64,000 bases of DNA from Thermoplasma acidophilum DSM 1728. GTDB taxonomy: Archaea; Thermoplasmatota; Thermoplasmata; Thermoplasmatales; Thermoplasmataceae. Below, one piece after another: positions 56,141 through 63,842 of this stretch. The stretch lies in the NCBI RefSeq assembly GCF_000195915.1, contig NC_002578.1, forward strand, positions 744,001 through 808,000. Direction: 5' to 3'. The notes beneath the pieces are model-generated. The model searched no databases. It saw nothing but the letters and a program-made list of their open reading frames with translations, and was not told the DNA's origin. Made by a program: the position numbers and the translations under genes. The stretch's first letter is position 1. Every line of letters starts with the position of its first letter.

Positions 56141-56494
56141 ATGGCAAGGAGAAATCCGATCGTGTTCATAATAATACTGTACGTTGCGTTCTTCCTGGTT
56201 ATGGATTTCCTTCTCCCCGTATTCTTGCCGCGTTACGGTTATTACTTCAGCTACTTCCCCATATTCTTCTTCTTTCCCTTCTTCTGGTTTGGGCGCAGGA
56301 ACTACGGCAGGCCCAGGCCCACAGCCGATCAGGATAACACGAGCGACAAGGATCAGGGCGAAGATTACGAGTACGTTAATGAGAACGTGGACGAGTTCGG
56401 GATGCCAATACACAGGAGGGATTCCACAATATTCTACATACTGGGTGCGATCGTCATAATAGTGGCGATAGTCGTCCTCTTCATGCGTTTCTGA
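56141..56494 (+). CDS. Small membrane protein with two membrane segments
   Basis: About 117 residues. Membrane segments are near residues 8-28 (VFIIILYVAFFLVMDFLLPV) and at the C-terminus (IFYILGAIVIIVAIVVLFM). An aromatic stretch FSYFPIFFFFPFFWFG and an acidic central loop (DNTSDKDQGEDYEYVNENVD) lie between them. A TATA-like TTTTAATA at 56111-56118 is about 26 bases upstream of the ATG at 56141, so I prefer it over the ATG at 56120. Family not recognised. Confidence 0.6.
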   Translation: MARRNPIVFIIILYVAFFLVMDFLLPVFLPRYGYYFSYFPIFFFFPFFWFGRRNYGRPRPTADQDNTSDKDQGEDYEYVNENVDEFGMPIHRRDSTIFYILGAIVIIVAIVVLFMRF

Positions 56495-56536
56495 AACGGA
56501 GGGGAAGATTATTATCTATCCAGTCGTTTTTAATCT

Positions 56537-58159
56537 ATGATAAATGAAGACCTGGCCTCAATGTTTGAGGAGATCGCCTACATGATACTTGCCGATGGGA
56601 ACGAAAAATCCCGGTTCGAGGCCAATGCCTACCTGAGGGCTGCCAGATCACTGCGATCGATCACCGAGGACGTCGAGGATATTTACAACCGTGGTGGCAT
56701 TGAGGCGCTCACCTCCGTTGAGGGCATCGGAAAGAAGATAGCGTCGTACATCGAGGAGTATATAAAAACAGGCAGAATTAAAAGGTATGACGATCTCAAG
56801 ATCAGGTATCCCGTCGATTTTCGCGACCTATCCAGGGTGCAGGGCCTTGGCCCGAGGAAGATCGTTTCGCTTTACAAATATGCTGGCGTCAAGAACATCG
56901 ATGATCTGAAGGCCGCGCTGGCGGATCACAGAATAGCCTCAATCCCCGGTTTCGGCGAGAAGAGTGAGAAGGAGATCGCTGAGAATATTCAGATTGCAGA
57001 GATGTCCTTCAGGAGGATACCGCTCCCGCAGGGATACAGGACAGCCATGGAGATCGCGGACGAAATAGAAAGGGCCGCAGGAACAGTGAGGGTTTCCGTT
57101 GCGGGATCGATCAGGAGGATGCGCGACACCGTCGGCGACATAGACTTACTGTGCGTTACATCCGATCCGCCCAGGGCGATAGCTGCGTTCACCGGAAGCA
57201 AGCACTGCCAGAGGGTTGTGAGCAGCGGAGAGAAGAAGGTGACCATAGCCACTGATGCCGGAGTCACCTGCGACCTGCGGATAATAGATAAGGGCAGTTT
57301 CGGATCGGCCCTGCAGTACTTCACGGGATCGAAGGATCACAATATAAAACTGCGAAAGATCGCAATAGACAGGGGTCTCAAGCTGAATGAATACGGGCTG
57401 TTCCGAGGTAATTCGAACCTGGTGGAAAACCAGGGCGAGGAGAAGATCTATGCGGAACTGGGTATGCAGTATATTCCGCCGGAACTCAGGGAAGATAGAG
57501 GGGAGATCGATAGGGCCATATCCATGACGCTGCCTGAACTGGTTGAAGCAGGAGATATAAGGGGCGATCTATACATTTCATACGAATTTATCAGAAAATA
57601 TGGCGCTGACGTGCTGAAAAAAATGGAACGCCTGCAGTACTTTGGCGTCGTCCTTGGGAGTCCTGAAGAGAAAGAGGGCATCAAAAGCGTCATGAACGAC
57701 GGCCGCATTTTCCTTGGAATCGAATTAACATCGAAGACGTACGCTGAAGATGCCGGTGAATTCGACTTCACTGTGCTTGATCTGTCTGGATTTCCTGACG
57801 AGGCATCTGCCCGTGGGGCCATAGAATCGGTGAAGCCAACATTCATAAGGAACGTGACAGGAAGAACCTTCAGCAGCGGTCGGAAGATGGATCCGGCGAA
57901 CATATTTGAGGCTGCGGCGAAGTCCGGATCGGCGGTTATGATTACCGCCAGCAATGATGCATTTGATCCCGTGGCAGAGGATATTATGCCCCACAGGGAA
58001 GGGCTAATGTTTGCGCTCGCATCTTTCGCCCAGAGGCCGGATGATCTAGGTGATATGACCTTCGGTATCGGAATAGCCAGAAGGGCATGGATATCGAAGG
58101 ACCGTATTATCAACACAATGGATTACGAAAAAATAGCGAAAATAATGCGAAGGCCGTGA
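56537..58159 (+). CDS. polX: Family X DNA polymerase with degenerate PHP domain
   Basis: 540 residues. The N-terminal 8-kDa-like and HhH regions include EGIGKKIASYIEEYIKTG and VQGLGPRKIVSLYK. The palm has catalytic Asp199 and Asp201 in GSIRRMRDTVGDIDLLCVTS and a third Asp near 244 in TCDLRIID; fingers are FGSALQYFTGSKDHN. From about residue 336 a PHP domain is recognisable by order (GDIRGDLYISYEF; VTGRTFSSGRK; ASNDAF; NTMDYEKIAKIM), but its metal ligands are replaced (usual GDLHxHT is GDLYISY). It should polymerise across gaps in base-excision repair but lack the 3'-5' exonuclease/AP activity of intact PolX. Confidence 0.9.
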   Translation: MINEDLASMFEEIAYMILADGNEKSRFEANAYLRAARSLRSITEDVEDIYNRGGIEALTSVEGIGKKIASYIEEYIKTGRIKRYDDLKIRYPVDFRDLSRVQGLGPRKIVSLYKYAGVKNIDDLKAALADHRIASIPGFGEKSEKEIAENIQIAEMSFRRIPLPQGYRTAMEIADEIERAAGTVRVSVAGSIRRMRDTVGDIDLLCVTSDPPRAIAAFTGSKHCQRVVSSGEKKVTIATDAGVTCDLRIIDKGSFGSALQYFTGSKDHNIKLRKIAIDRGLKLNEYGLFRGNSNLVENQGEEKIYAELGMQYIPPELREDRGEIDRAISMTLPELVEAGDIRGDLYISYEFIRKYGADVLKKMERLQYFGVVLGSPEEKEGIKSVMNDGRIFLGIELTSKTYAEDAGEFDFTVLDLSGFPDEASARGAIESVKPTFIRNVTGRTFSSGRKMDPANIFEAAAKSGSAVMITASNDAFDPVAEDIMPHREGLMFALASFAQRPDDLGDMTFGIGIARRAWISKDRIINTMDYEKIAKIMRRP

Positions 58160-58248
58160 TGTACTGGATTATTCGGTAAATTGTTTAAATCAAAATGTAA
58201 AGACAGCAGATAAGGTAAAAATCATACGTTATATTTTTCTATATAAAA

Positions 58249-58261
58249 TCTTATATATTAA
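58249..58261 (+). promoter_or_regulatory. TATA box of the DUF5752 gene
   Basis: CTTATATATTAAG is centred 24 bases upstream of the ATG at 58279, giving a leaderless mRNA. Confidence 0.55.
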
Positions 58262-58278
58262 GTTGCTCTAGGTAAAAT

Positions 58279-58632
58279 ATGGAGCCCTTTTATTTCAAAT
58301 CCTATGATCGCCTCATCGGGATCGCCTGCGATGTTCCTAGCCTGTATTACGAAATGAAGTGCCTGATGGGGTATGACAGGCTGGCCGTGCAGTACCATCT
58401 GACCGAAGGCCACATATCGATGTGGCTTGACTACATAGGAGAGCACGATCTGGCTGATAGCCTGAGATACGAATCAGATCTGGATTCCGCAGTCAGAACG
58501 CTGGAGAAGGCATTGCACCAAACCGGGCCGGGAAAGCCCAAAAAGCGCGGAAGGCCGAGAGGTTCGGGGAGGGGAAAGAGGATGCAGAAGATGGGTGAAG
58601 CTGAACAGGAAACCCATCAGGAGACCGAATGA
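58279..58632 (+). CDS. DUF5752-like protein with AT-hook-like tail
   Basis: 117 residues. Residues 1-75 fit the DUF5752 pattern (FYFKSYDRLIGIACDVPSLY, then VQYHLTEGHISMWLDYIGEH and DLADSL). The C-terminal 40 residues are basic and disordered, with GKPKKRGRPRGSGRGKR around residues 85-101. The RGRPRG core is that of an AT-hook, which binds the minor groove of AT-rich DNA. The join of a small helical domain and an AT-hook suggests a chromatin or nucleoid role, complementing the bacterial-type HU of Thermoplasma. This is inference from motif only. Confidence 0.7.
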   Translation: MEPFYFKSYDRLIGIACDVPSLYYEMKCLMGYDRLAVQYHLTEGHISMWLDYIGEHDLADSLRYESDLDSAVRTLEKALHQTGPGKPKKRGRPRGSGRGKRMQKMGEAEQETHQETE

Positions 58633-58650
58633 TGCCCATCAGGGATGACG

Positions 58651-59391
58651 TCACTGCATGTGCCTGTACCTTCTCTCCAGCTTCATAACTTCGAACAATT
58701 CTGCAAGGTATCTCTTCAGGAACGATGTTCCGCTTACGATCTTCGATTTGCCTCGCATTCTGCTCTGAAAGACATAGCCTACGTCGCATACCTTTGCGTG
58801 CCTGTTCTCTGCGAGTATGATCAGCAGTATCTTTGCTCCATAATCGGCGGTCGCAAATGTCTGCCTGTAGGCAAAATCATGCCTAAGATCCCTGCGGAAG
58901 GCGAAGAAGCCCGACATCGGATCGCTTGTCATCCTCGAGGATGGCACCAGGGCATGCGCAAGAAATTCAGCACCCCTGGAGAGCGCAGCCCTGAATGCGT
59001 CTCTATCGCCTGCCGATCCGCCGTCAACGTAACGGCTTCCGACCACTATGTCGCATCCATCGACTATCCTCGAAATCAATTTTGGTATGGCTGACGGGGG
59101 ATGCTGCATATCCGCATCCATCACCAGCACGATTTCTCCCCCCGCCTTCTCTATGCCAAGCTTCAGGGACCGCAGCATGCCGAAGCGGTACGGATTCTCT
59201 ATCACAACAACGTGCGTATCCTCATTCATGCGTCTTGCCAAATATTCCTTTGTTCCGTCGCTGCTGTTGTCGTCAACGACGATTATCTCGAACTCCATTC
59301 CTTTGAGGACACCCTCAACGCCGTCTATGAACTGCTCTATGTTATCGATCTCGTTGAGCGTGGCTGCAACAACGCTTATCTGAACGGACAA
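58651..59391 (-). CDS. DPM-like dolichol-phosphate glycosyltransferase
   Basis: 246 residues, intact. GT2/DPM1 family: AATLNEIDNIEQFIDGVEGV, the DxD-type site VMDADMQHPPSAIPKLISRI, SRYVDGGSAGDRDAFR, and the DPM tail MTSDPMSGFFAFRRDLRHD with GYVFQSRMRGKSKIV. The start is TTG at 59391. It should transfer a hexose from a nucleotide sugar to dolichyl phosphate at the cytoplasmic face of the membrane, giving a donor for surface glycosylation. The decayed copy at 4828-5533 shares its motifs. There is no C-terminal membrane domain, so it is of the soluble class. Confidence 0.85.
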   Translation of the reverse strand: MSVQISVVAATLNEIDNIEQFIDGVEGVLKGMEFEIIVVDDNSSDGTKEYLARRMNEDTHVVVIENPYRFGMLRSLKLGIEKAGGEIVLVMDADMQHPPSAIPKLISRIVDGCDIVVGSRYVDGGSAGDRDAFRAALSRGAEFLAHALVPSSRMTSDPMSGFFAFRRDLRHDFAYRQTFATADYGAKILLIILAENRHAKVCDVGYVFQSRMRGKSKIVSGTSFLKRYLAELFEVMKLERRYRHMQ

Positions 59392-59477
59392 TAAGATATC
59401 ACTTGGATAGGGATAGACTATACCGATTTAAATTTTCAACGGCGCCGGGAAACCGCACCGCCTGAGTATTCGATATA

Positions 59478-60134
59478 ATGGAGAACTATATACGGGGCGG
59501 GCAACATTTTATTATTCCAGTGGCAATATGGAAGAGGATGCATCAGCCGGAATACAGAATAAACGATCTGGACTTCGTCCCCTCGGAATCCGCGATAATA
59601 GTCATGAATCCTGATGAAGAGGCGTTCAAGCACAGTTTCAGCAAGTTCGAGTTCATAACTTCAATGCAGGTCCTGAAGAAGGCCGCTTCCAAATACAGTA
59701 TTCCGCTAATAGGAATACGCCGGGAATACAGGAACTCCAGAACCACGGAATACATAATGCGGAAGCAGCAGCAGAAGATGATAAGCCTCATGTCTCCCTC
59801 GAGCTTCGATGAGGAATACCTGAGGCAGTTCAGGATCCTTGATCTGCAGTCATCTTACACGGTGTACAGTGAGGACATATTCACGAGCGATGAGGTGGCC
59901 AGAAAGCTGGACGCCATGAATGTGAAGTCTATCCTCATCTCCGGTTTCTATACGGAGTCTGACGTTTACGTTTCCGCGGTAGAGGCGCTGATACATGATT
60001 ACTTTCCTTTCGTCGTTTCAGATGCAACCTCCACAATTTCGGAACGCGTCTACTTCGAGGCCCTCGATCTCCTTGCGCAGCATGTGGAGGTAATCGACTC
60101 AAGGGATCTGATAAGGGTATGGGGGATTGACTGA
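59478..60134 (+). CDS. Isochorismatase-fold protein lacking the catalytic Cys
   Basis: 218 residues. The fold can be followed: AIIVMNPDEEAF (strand with the first acidic position shifted), YSIPLIGIRREYRNS, and ILISGFYTESDVYVSAVEAL followed by FVVSDATSTIS. In true isochorismatase hydrolases the phrase is GxxTDxCVxxTAxDA. Here the Cys position is Asp or Val (TESDVYVSA), so the usual thiol chemistry is impossible. It is the first gene of a tight operon with a kinase (3 bases downstream) and a PIN nuclease, and may serve as a binding or scaffold subunit. Confidence 0.65.
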   Translation: MENYIRGGQHFIIPVAIWKRMHQPEYRINDLDFVPSESAIIVMNPDEEAFKHSFSKFEFITSMQVLKKAASKYSIPLIGIRREYRNSRTTEYIMRKQQQKMISLMSPSSFDEEYLRQFRILDLQSSYTVYSEDIFTSDEVARKLDAMNVKSILISGFYTESDVYVSAVEALIHDYFPFVVSDATSTISERVYFEALDLLAQHVEVIDSRDLIRVWGID

Positions 60135-60137
60135 TCC

Positions 60138-60746
60138 ATGAACTCCAGGATAATGTTCATCGGCGGCGTACCCGGTGTCGGAAAGACCAGCATATCCGGA
60201 TACATAGCGAGGAACACTGACATCGACATCGTGCTGTCCTCGGACTATCTGCGTGAATTTCTGAGACCCTTTGCACCTCAGGAATCCCACCTGGAGACAA
60301 GCGTCTACGATGCCTGGAAGTTCTACGGAGATATGAGCGATGATAACATCATAAGGGGATATCTGGACCAGGCCAGGCCGATAATGGGCGGAATAAACCG
60401 CGTAATAGCACGTGCACTGGCCAATGGTGAGGACCTGATAATAGAAAGCCTGTACTTCGTGCCTGACATGATGGATGAAATGGTGCTCAAAAATGCGTTT
60501 CTGGCCTATGTATACATCGACGATCCGGACCTGCACAGATCCAGGCTTGAAGACCGCATTAATTATACTCACAGGAATTCTCCCGGATCACGGCTTGCAG
60601 CGCATCTGAAAGAATACCGGACTATCATGGACTACAGCATGGATATGGCCAGGGGCCGCGGGATAGGCCTTTACAGCACAGACGACTATGCGCTGGCGAG
60701 GCAGAGGCTGCTTGACGATTTCAGGAAATTTGTGGACAGGAGATGA
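60138..60746 (+). CDS. 2-phosphoglycerate-kinase-like P-loop kinase
   Basis: 202 residues. Walker A is GGVPGVGKTS (9-18), then DIVLSSDYLREFLRPF, the form of archaeal 2PGK-type kinases (LSTDxIRE). Further on are IESLYFVPDMMDEM, an Asp-rich strand AYVYIDDPDLHRSRLEDR and an arginine-containing lid helix. In methanogens the full-length enzyme makes cyclic 2,3-diphosphoglycerate precursors. This shorter single domain may phosphorylate another small molecule. It overlaps the following PIN gene by 4 bases (ATGA), implying coupled translation. Confidence 0.8.
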   Translation: MNSRIMFIGGVPGVGKTSISGYIARNTDIDIVLSSDYLREFLRPFAPQESHLETSVYDAWKFYGDMSDDNIIRGYLDQARPIMGGINRVIARALANGEDLIIESLYFVPDMMDEMVLKNAFLAYVYIDDPDLHRSRLEDRINYTHRNSPGSRLAAHLKEYRTIMDYSMDMARGRGIGLYSTDDYALARQRLLDDFRKFVDRR

Positions 60747-61105
60747 AGTCGAACTTTGCCATAGTGGACACAAACGTCATAATATACGCAATGAAGAGCA
60801 GGGTCAGGCTGGACGAACTTGTGCTGAGTCTGAGCGGCATAGCCCGGATAGCCATACCGGAATGCGTCATATACGAGCTAAGAAAGCTTTCTGCCGCTGA
60901 TATCAATGCAAGGATTGGGCTTCAATACGCCATGCAGCATCAGGTGCTGAAGAGCGAGGGACATGGCGATGAATGCATACTTAAGGCAGCGATTAAATAT
61001 GGCTGTCCGGTCATAACGAACGACAGGGAATTCATAGAGGTTTTGAAGAGAAACCATGTGGTTGTAGCGACTTTATCAGGAAGAAAACTGGTCAGGATGA
61101 ACTGA
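60743..61105 (+). CDS. PIN-domain ribonuclease
   Basis: 120 residues, a single PIN domain with all acidic positions: Asp9 in VDTNVIIYA, Glu near 46 in CVIYELRKL, Asp near 78 in GDECILKAAIKYG and Asp near 95 in TNDREFIEVL. The CPVITNDREF form is typical of the Fcf1/VapC9 type found alone in archaea and tied to rRNA processing, rather than of VapC in toxin-antitoxin pairs. No small antitoxin gene is adjacent; the partners are the kinase and the isochorismatase-like protein. Expected activity is metal-dependent endoribonuclease. Confidence 0.85.
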   Translation: MKSNFAIVDTNVIIYAMKSRVRLDELVLSLSGIARIAIPECVIYELRKLSAADINARIGLQYAMQHQVLKSEGHGDECILKAAIKYGCPVITNDREFIEVLKRNHVVVATLSGRKLVRMN

Positions 61106-61325
61106 AGCCTGCTACATGTGCGAAGGGGTCAAACACATATCCGCAAGGAAATTTCCACTTATATTCAGCTGGATAAGAGCTGTTCGTTTGAACCCAGGCG
61201 CTCTATTCAAGACACGTATATGCTTTGAAAGCGGTTAGAAATACCGGCATTATAGTTTCCAATATATGGGCTCATATCATGAGGTGATGCCATCAGCCAA
61301 AGCTAATATAAAATTATGGATGAGA

Positions 61326-62000
61326 TCAGATCTCTATTGGCTTTTCTATTTCAGGTATTATCACATATGTTCCAACTGTACCTGCCAGGGCTTTGAACCT
61401 CTCCGGATCTGCCCTTATCAGATCGAATGTGTTGTAATGCATCGGAATGGCTATGGCCGGCTTTATGGCCTTCACGGCCTCAAAGGCGCCATCAACATCC
61501 ATGGTGTAGTGGCCCCCTATCGGTAGAAGAGCTATATCAGGACGATCCATAGCGCCGATAGCCTCCATATCCTTGAAATAGCCTGTATCTCCGGCATGGT
61601 ATATCTTCCTTCCCATATCTATGACAAAGCCCATCGGGTTGCCCGCGTATCTCCCGTTGTAACTGGATGAATGCGTTGCAATGGTTGCCTTCACTCTTAT
61701 GCCTTCGTATTCAATTGTGCCGCCAGGGTTTATGTCTATGGTTTCCGTACCCTCCTCTTTGAGTATTTCGGAAAGCTCAAAGGCGGCCACCACAGGCGCA
61801 TGTGTATTCTTCGAAATCTTTGAGGCGTCCTCGCAGTGATCCGAATGCCCGTGTGTGACCAGTATGAGGTCTGGCTTCAGTTCTTCTGGCTTTACCTTGG
61901 CAACCGGGTTATCGGTCAGGAACGGATCCACCAGCACATGCTTTTTGCCTATAAGGCTGAAGCATGCATGCCCATGCCATATTATCTTTAGGTTCTCCAT
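61326..62000 (-). CDS. UPF0173 metal-dependent hydrolase
   Basis: 224 residues from the ATG at 62000. MBL fold with intact metal site: HGHSDHCED (the HxHxDH motif) near residue 56, THSSSYNGR, AGDTGYFKD near 145 and a C-terminal MHYNTFDL. I recall this entry as UPF0173 protein Ta0764. The N-terminus IIWHGHACFSLIGKKHVLVD is the family hallmark (UlaG-like). A TATA-like CTTAAATC lies some 25 bases upstream on the minus strand, which excludes a longer start at 62105. Substrate unknown; ascorbate-lactone-type or phosphodiester hydrolysis is possible. Confidence 0.9.
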   Translation of the reverse strand: MENLKIIWHGHACFSLIGKKHVLVDPFLTDNPVAKVKPEELKPDLILVTHGHSDHCEDASKISKNTHAPVVAAFELSEILKEEGTETIDINPGGTIEYEGIRVKATIATHSSSYNGRYAGNPMGFVIDMGRKIYHAGDTGYFKDMEAIGAMDRPDIALLPIGGHYTMDVDGAFEAVKAIKPAIAIPMHYNTFDLIRADPERFKALAGTVGTYVIIPEIEKPIEI

Positions 62001-62246
62001 ATTTTTACATCTGTATATGAGATTTAAGCATTTCCCTGGGAAGAAATTGCTGCCAGATTCGCTATCCAAACGGGAAGATACAAAGGCCCACCGTACGGAT
62101 CGCAATGCATTATCAGAACGGACATACGGTGAAGAAATGATTCCGGATTTCCCATCTTCCCTACTTCAATCGTCAAGTTCCATCACCGTGAATCGCTGTT
62201 GAATCGTACATACATTGCGGATCATAATGTCAATTAATCATGACAA

Positions 62247-62258
62247 TATTTTATATTC
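62247..62258 (+). promoter_or_regulatory. TATA box of the aminotransferase
   Basis: TATTTTATATTC is centred about 28 bases upstream of the ATG at 62280. Just before it, TGTCA and TGACA arms around 8 bases form a weak inverted repeat. Confidence 0.5.
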
Positions 62259-62279
62259 ATGATGTAAATCAGCCGATGT

Positions 62280-63437
62280 ATGAAACAAATTCAGCTGAGC
62301 AGAAACGTCGTCGATGATATTTCGTTCGGCGCAATAGTGAAGATAAGGGATCAGCTTCTGGAGATGCAGAGGGCAGGAAAGAAGGTATACAGACTCGAGT
62401 CCGGAGACCCATCGTTCCCCATACCAGAACATGTAAGGCTTGCAATTGAAGATGCGCTTAAGAAGAACAGAACGCATTATACCGATTCAACAGGAATACC
62501 GGAGCTCAGGAAGGCCATAGCCGAGAAACTGGTGAAGAAAAACGGCATAAGGAGTGCAACACCAGAAAACGTCCTCGTGTCCAATGGAGGAATGAACGCA
62601 CTCTACATAACGTTCAGATCTCTTATCGCTCCGGGTGAGAAGGTCATAATACCGGATCCGATGTGGACGGAGATCGCAGAGATCATAAAGCTGGCGGACG
62701 GAATACCGATAAGGATTCCTGTCGAAAGATACGTTGAGGAGATGAGAAAATACGAGAATGATGACAGGGTGCGCGCTGTATTCATAAACAGCCCGCACAA
62801 CCCAACCGGTTATGTTTTCGGTGAGAAGCAGATCTCTGATATAATAGATTTCGCCGAGAGCAAGGGAATTTTCATAGTCAGTGATGAGGCTTATGAGGAC
62901 GTCATATTTGATGGACTGAAACATCTCAGCCCCGGATCCCTCTACGATGACACCATATCTCTGTTCTCCATGTCAAAGAGCTACGCCATGAGCGGACTGA
63001 GAATAGGATACGCGCACACAAGCAACGAGATCCTTTATGACAGGATGAAGAAGCTGCTCAGGTGCACCATTAATGGTGTGAACTCAGCCACGCAGTACGG
63101 TGCAGTTGCGGCACTGACGGGCCCGCAGGACTACATAGGCGAAATGCGAAAGGAGTACCAGAAGAGGAGGGACATAATATACGAAGCCGTGTCTGAATCA
63201 AGGTATCTCGAACCAATAAAGCCTCACGGTACCTTCTATCTCTGGAACAGGATAAAGGAATACCCGCCAGGAGTTTCCGATTCATGGGGAATGACATCCT
63301 ACCTTCTGGAGAAAACCGGTGTTGGTTCGTCTCCTGGTCCTGTATTCGGACCGGCCGGCGAGGGATACATCAGATTCGCATTCAGTGCAGCAACAGACCA
63401 CATACAGGAGGCAGCAGACGTTCTGAGAAACTTCTGA
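62280..63437 (+). CDS. Class I/II aspartate-type aminotransferase
   Basis: 385 residues, full length. PLP enzyme of fold type I: N-terminal YRLESGDPSFPIPEHVRLAI, the NPTG motif in FINSPHNPTGYVFGEKQI, and VSDEAYEDVIFDG (Asp and Tyr that contact PLP). The Schiff-base Lys is in SMSKSYAMSGLRIGY and the C-terminal substrate Arg region is EGYIRFAFSAATDH. It exchanges amino groups between aspartate (or aromatic amino acids) and 2-oxoglutarate. The LESGDPSF form is near archaeal broad-specificity AspC-like enzymes. It is monocistronic and followed by an IS256 relic. Confidence 0.9.
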   Translation: MKQIQLSRNVVDDISFGAIVKIRDQLLEMQRAGKKVYRLESGDPSFPIPEHVRLAIEDALKKNRTHYTDSTGIPELRKAIAEKLVKKNGIRSATPENVLVSNGGMNALYITFRSLIAPGEKVIIPDPMWTEIAEIIKLADGIPIRIPVERYVEEMRKYENDDRVRAVFINSPHNPTGYVFGEKQISDIIDFAESKGIFIVSDEAYEDVIFDGLKHLSPGSLYDDTISLFSMSKSYAMSGLRIGYAHTSNEILYDRMKKLLRCTINGVNSATQYGAVAALTGPQDYIGEMRKEYQKRRDIIYEAVSESRYLEPIKPHGTFYLWNRIKEYPPGVSDSWGMTSYLLEKTGVGSSPGPVFGPAGEGYIRFAFSAATDHIQEAADVLRNF

Positions 63438-63497
63438 CACCTCCCTATTTTGAACGTGAAGAAAGACATATTTATCCTCACTTTAGTCCGGTATTCG

Positions 63498-63842
63498 ATG
63501 AATATACAGTTCGAATTCCAGGAGACCACGGAATTGCTGAAGAAAGATGAAATATACGCATTCCTTGAGGAAATTGGTGATAAATGGAACAGCTATCACG
63601 AATAGATCTATTAACGAAGTATAAAAAGATCAATCCATTCAACGAACATAATCGAAAGTATGAACAAGGAGATACGTGGGAGGATAAAGATAATCTATTC
63701 ACTTCCGTCCGAAGAGAGCGCTATGAAGATAATGTACCTGGGGGTGGCCGAACTCAACGAACAGCGGTCTTTACGATCCCTAATGGGATTCTATAAATGC
63801 ATGGACGCGATCAAGGACATGTTCCAGAGAAGGTATCCTTGA
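63498..63842 (+). mobile_element. IS256/Mutator-family transposase relic (copy 4, internally deleted)
   Basis: The plus strand begins FQETTELLKKDEIYAFLEEI and GDKWNSYHE, the N-terminal block seen as TANEFMESLMKE onward in copy 2. After a stop it passes directly to the C-terminal block: STNIIESMNKEIRGRIKIIY, SLPSEESAMKIMYLGVAELN and YKCMDAIKDMFQRRYP. About 250 codons, including the catalytic core, are missing between them. It matches copy 1 at 590-785 in the C-terminal block. The last 158 bases of the window hold nothing I recognise. Confidence 0.85.

Noticed and set aside
60743-61105. PIN protein as toxin of a toxin-antitoxin pair
   Set aside because: No small antitoxin gene is adjacent, and the sequence resembles standalone archaeal PIN proteins.
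63660-63842. A 60-codon frame that at first looked like the KEOPS subunit Pcc1
   Set aside because: Its sequence continues upstream as STNIIES and matches the C-terminal block of Mutator transposases and the relic at 590-785, so it is IS256 debris.
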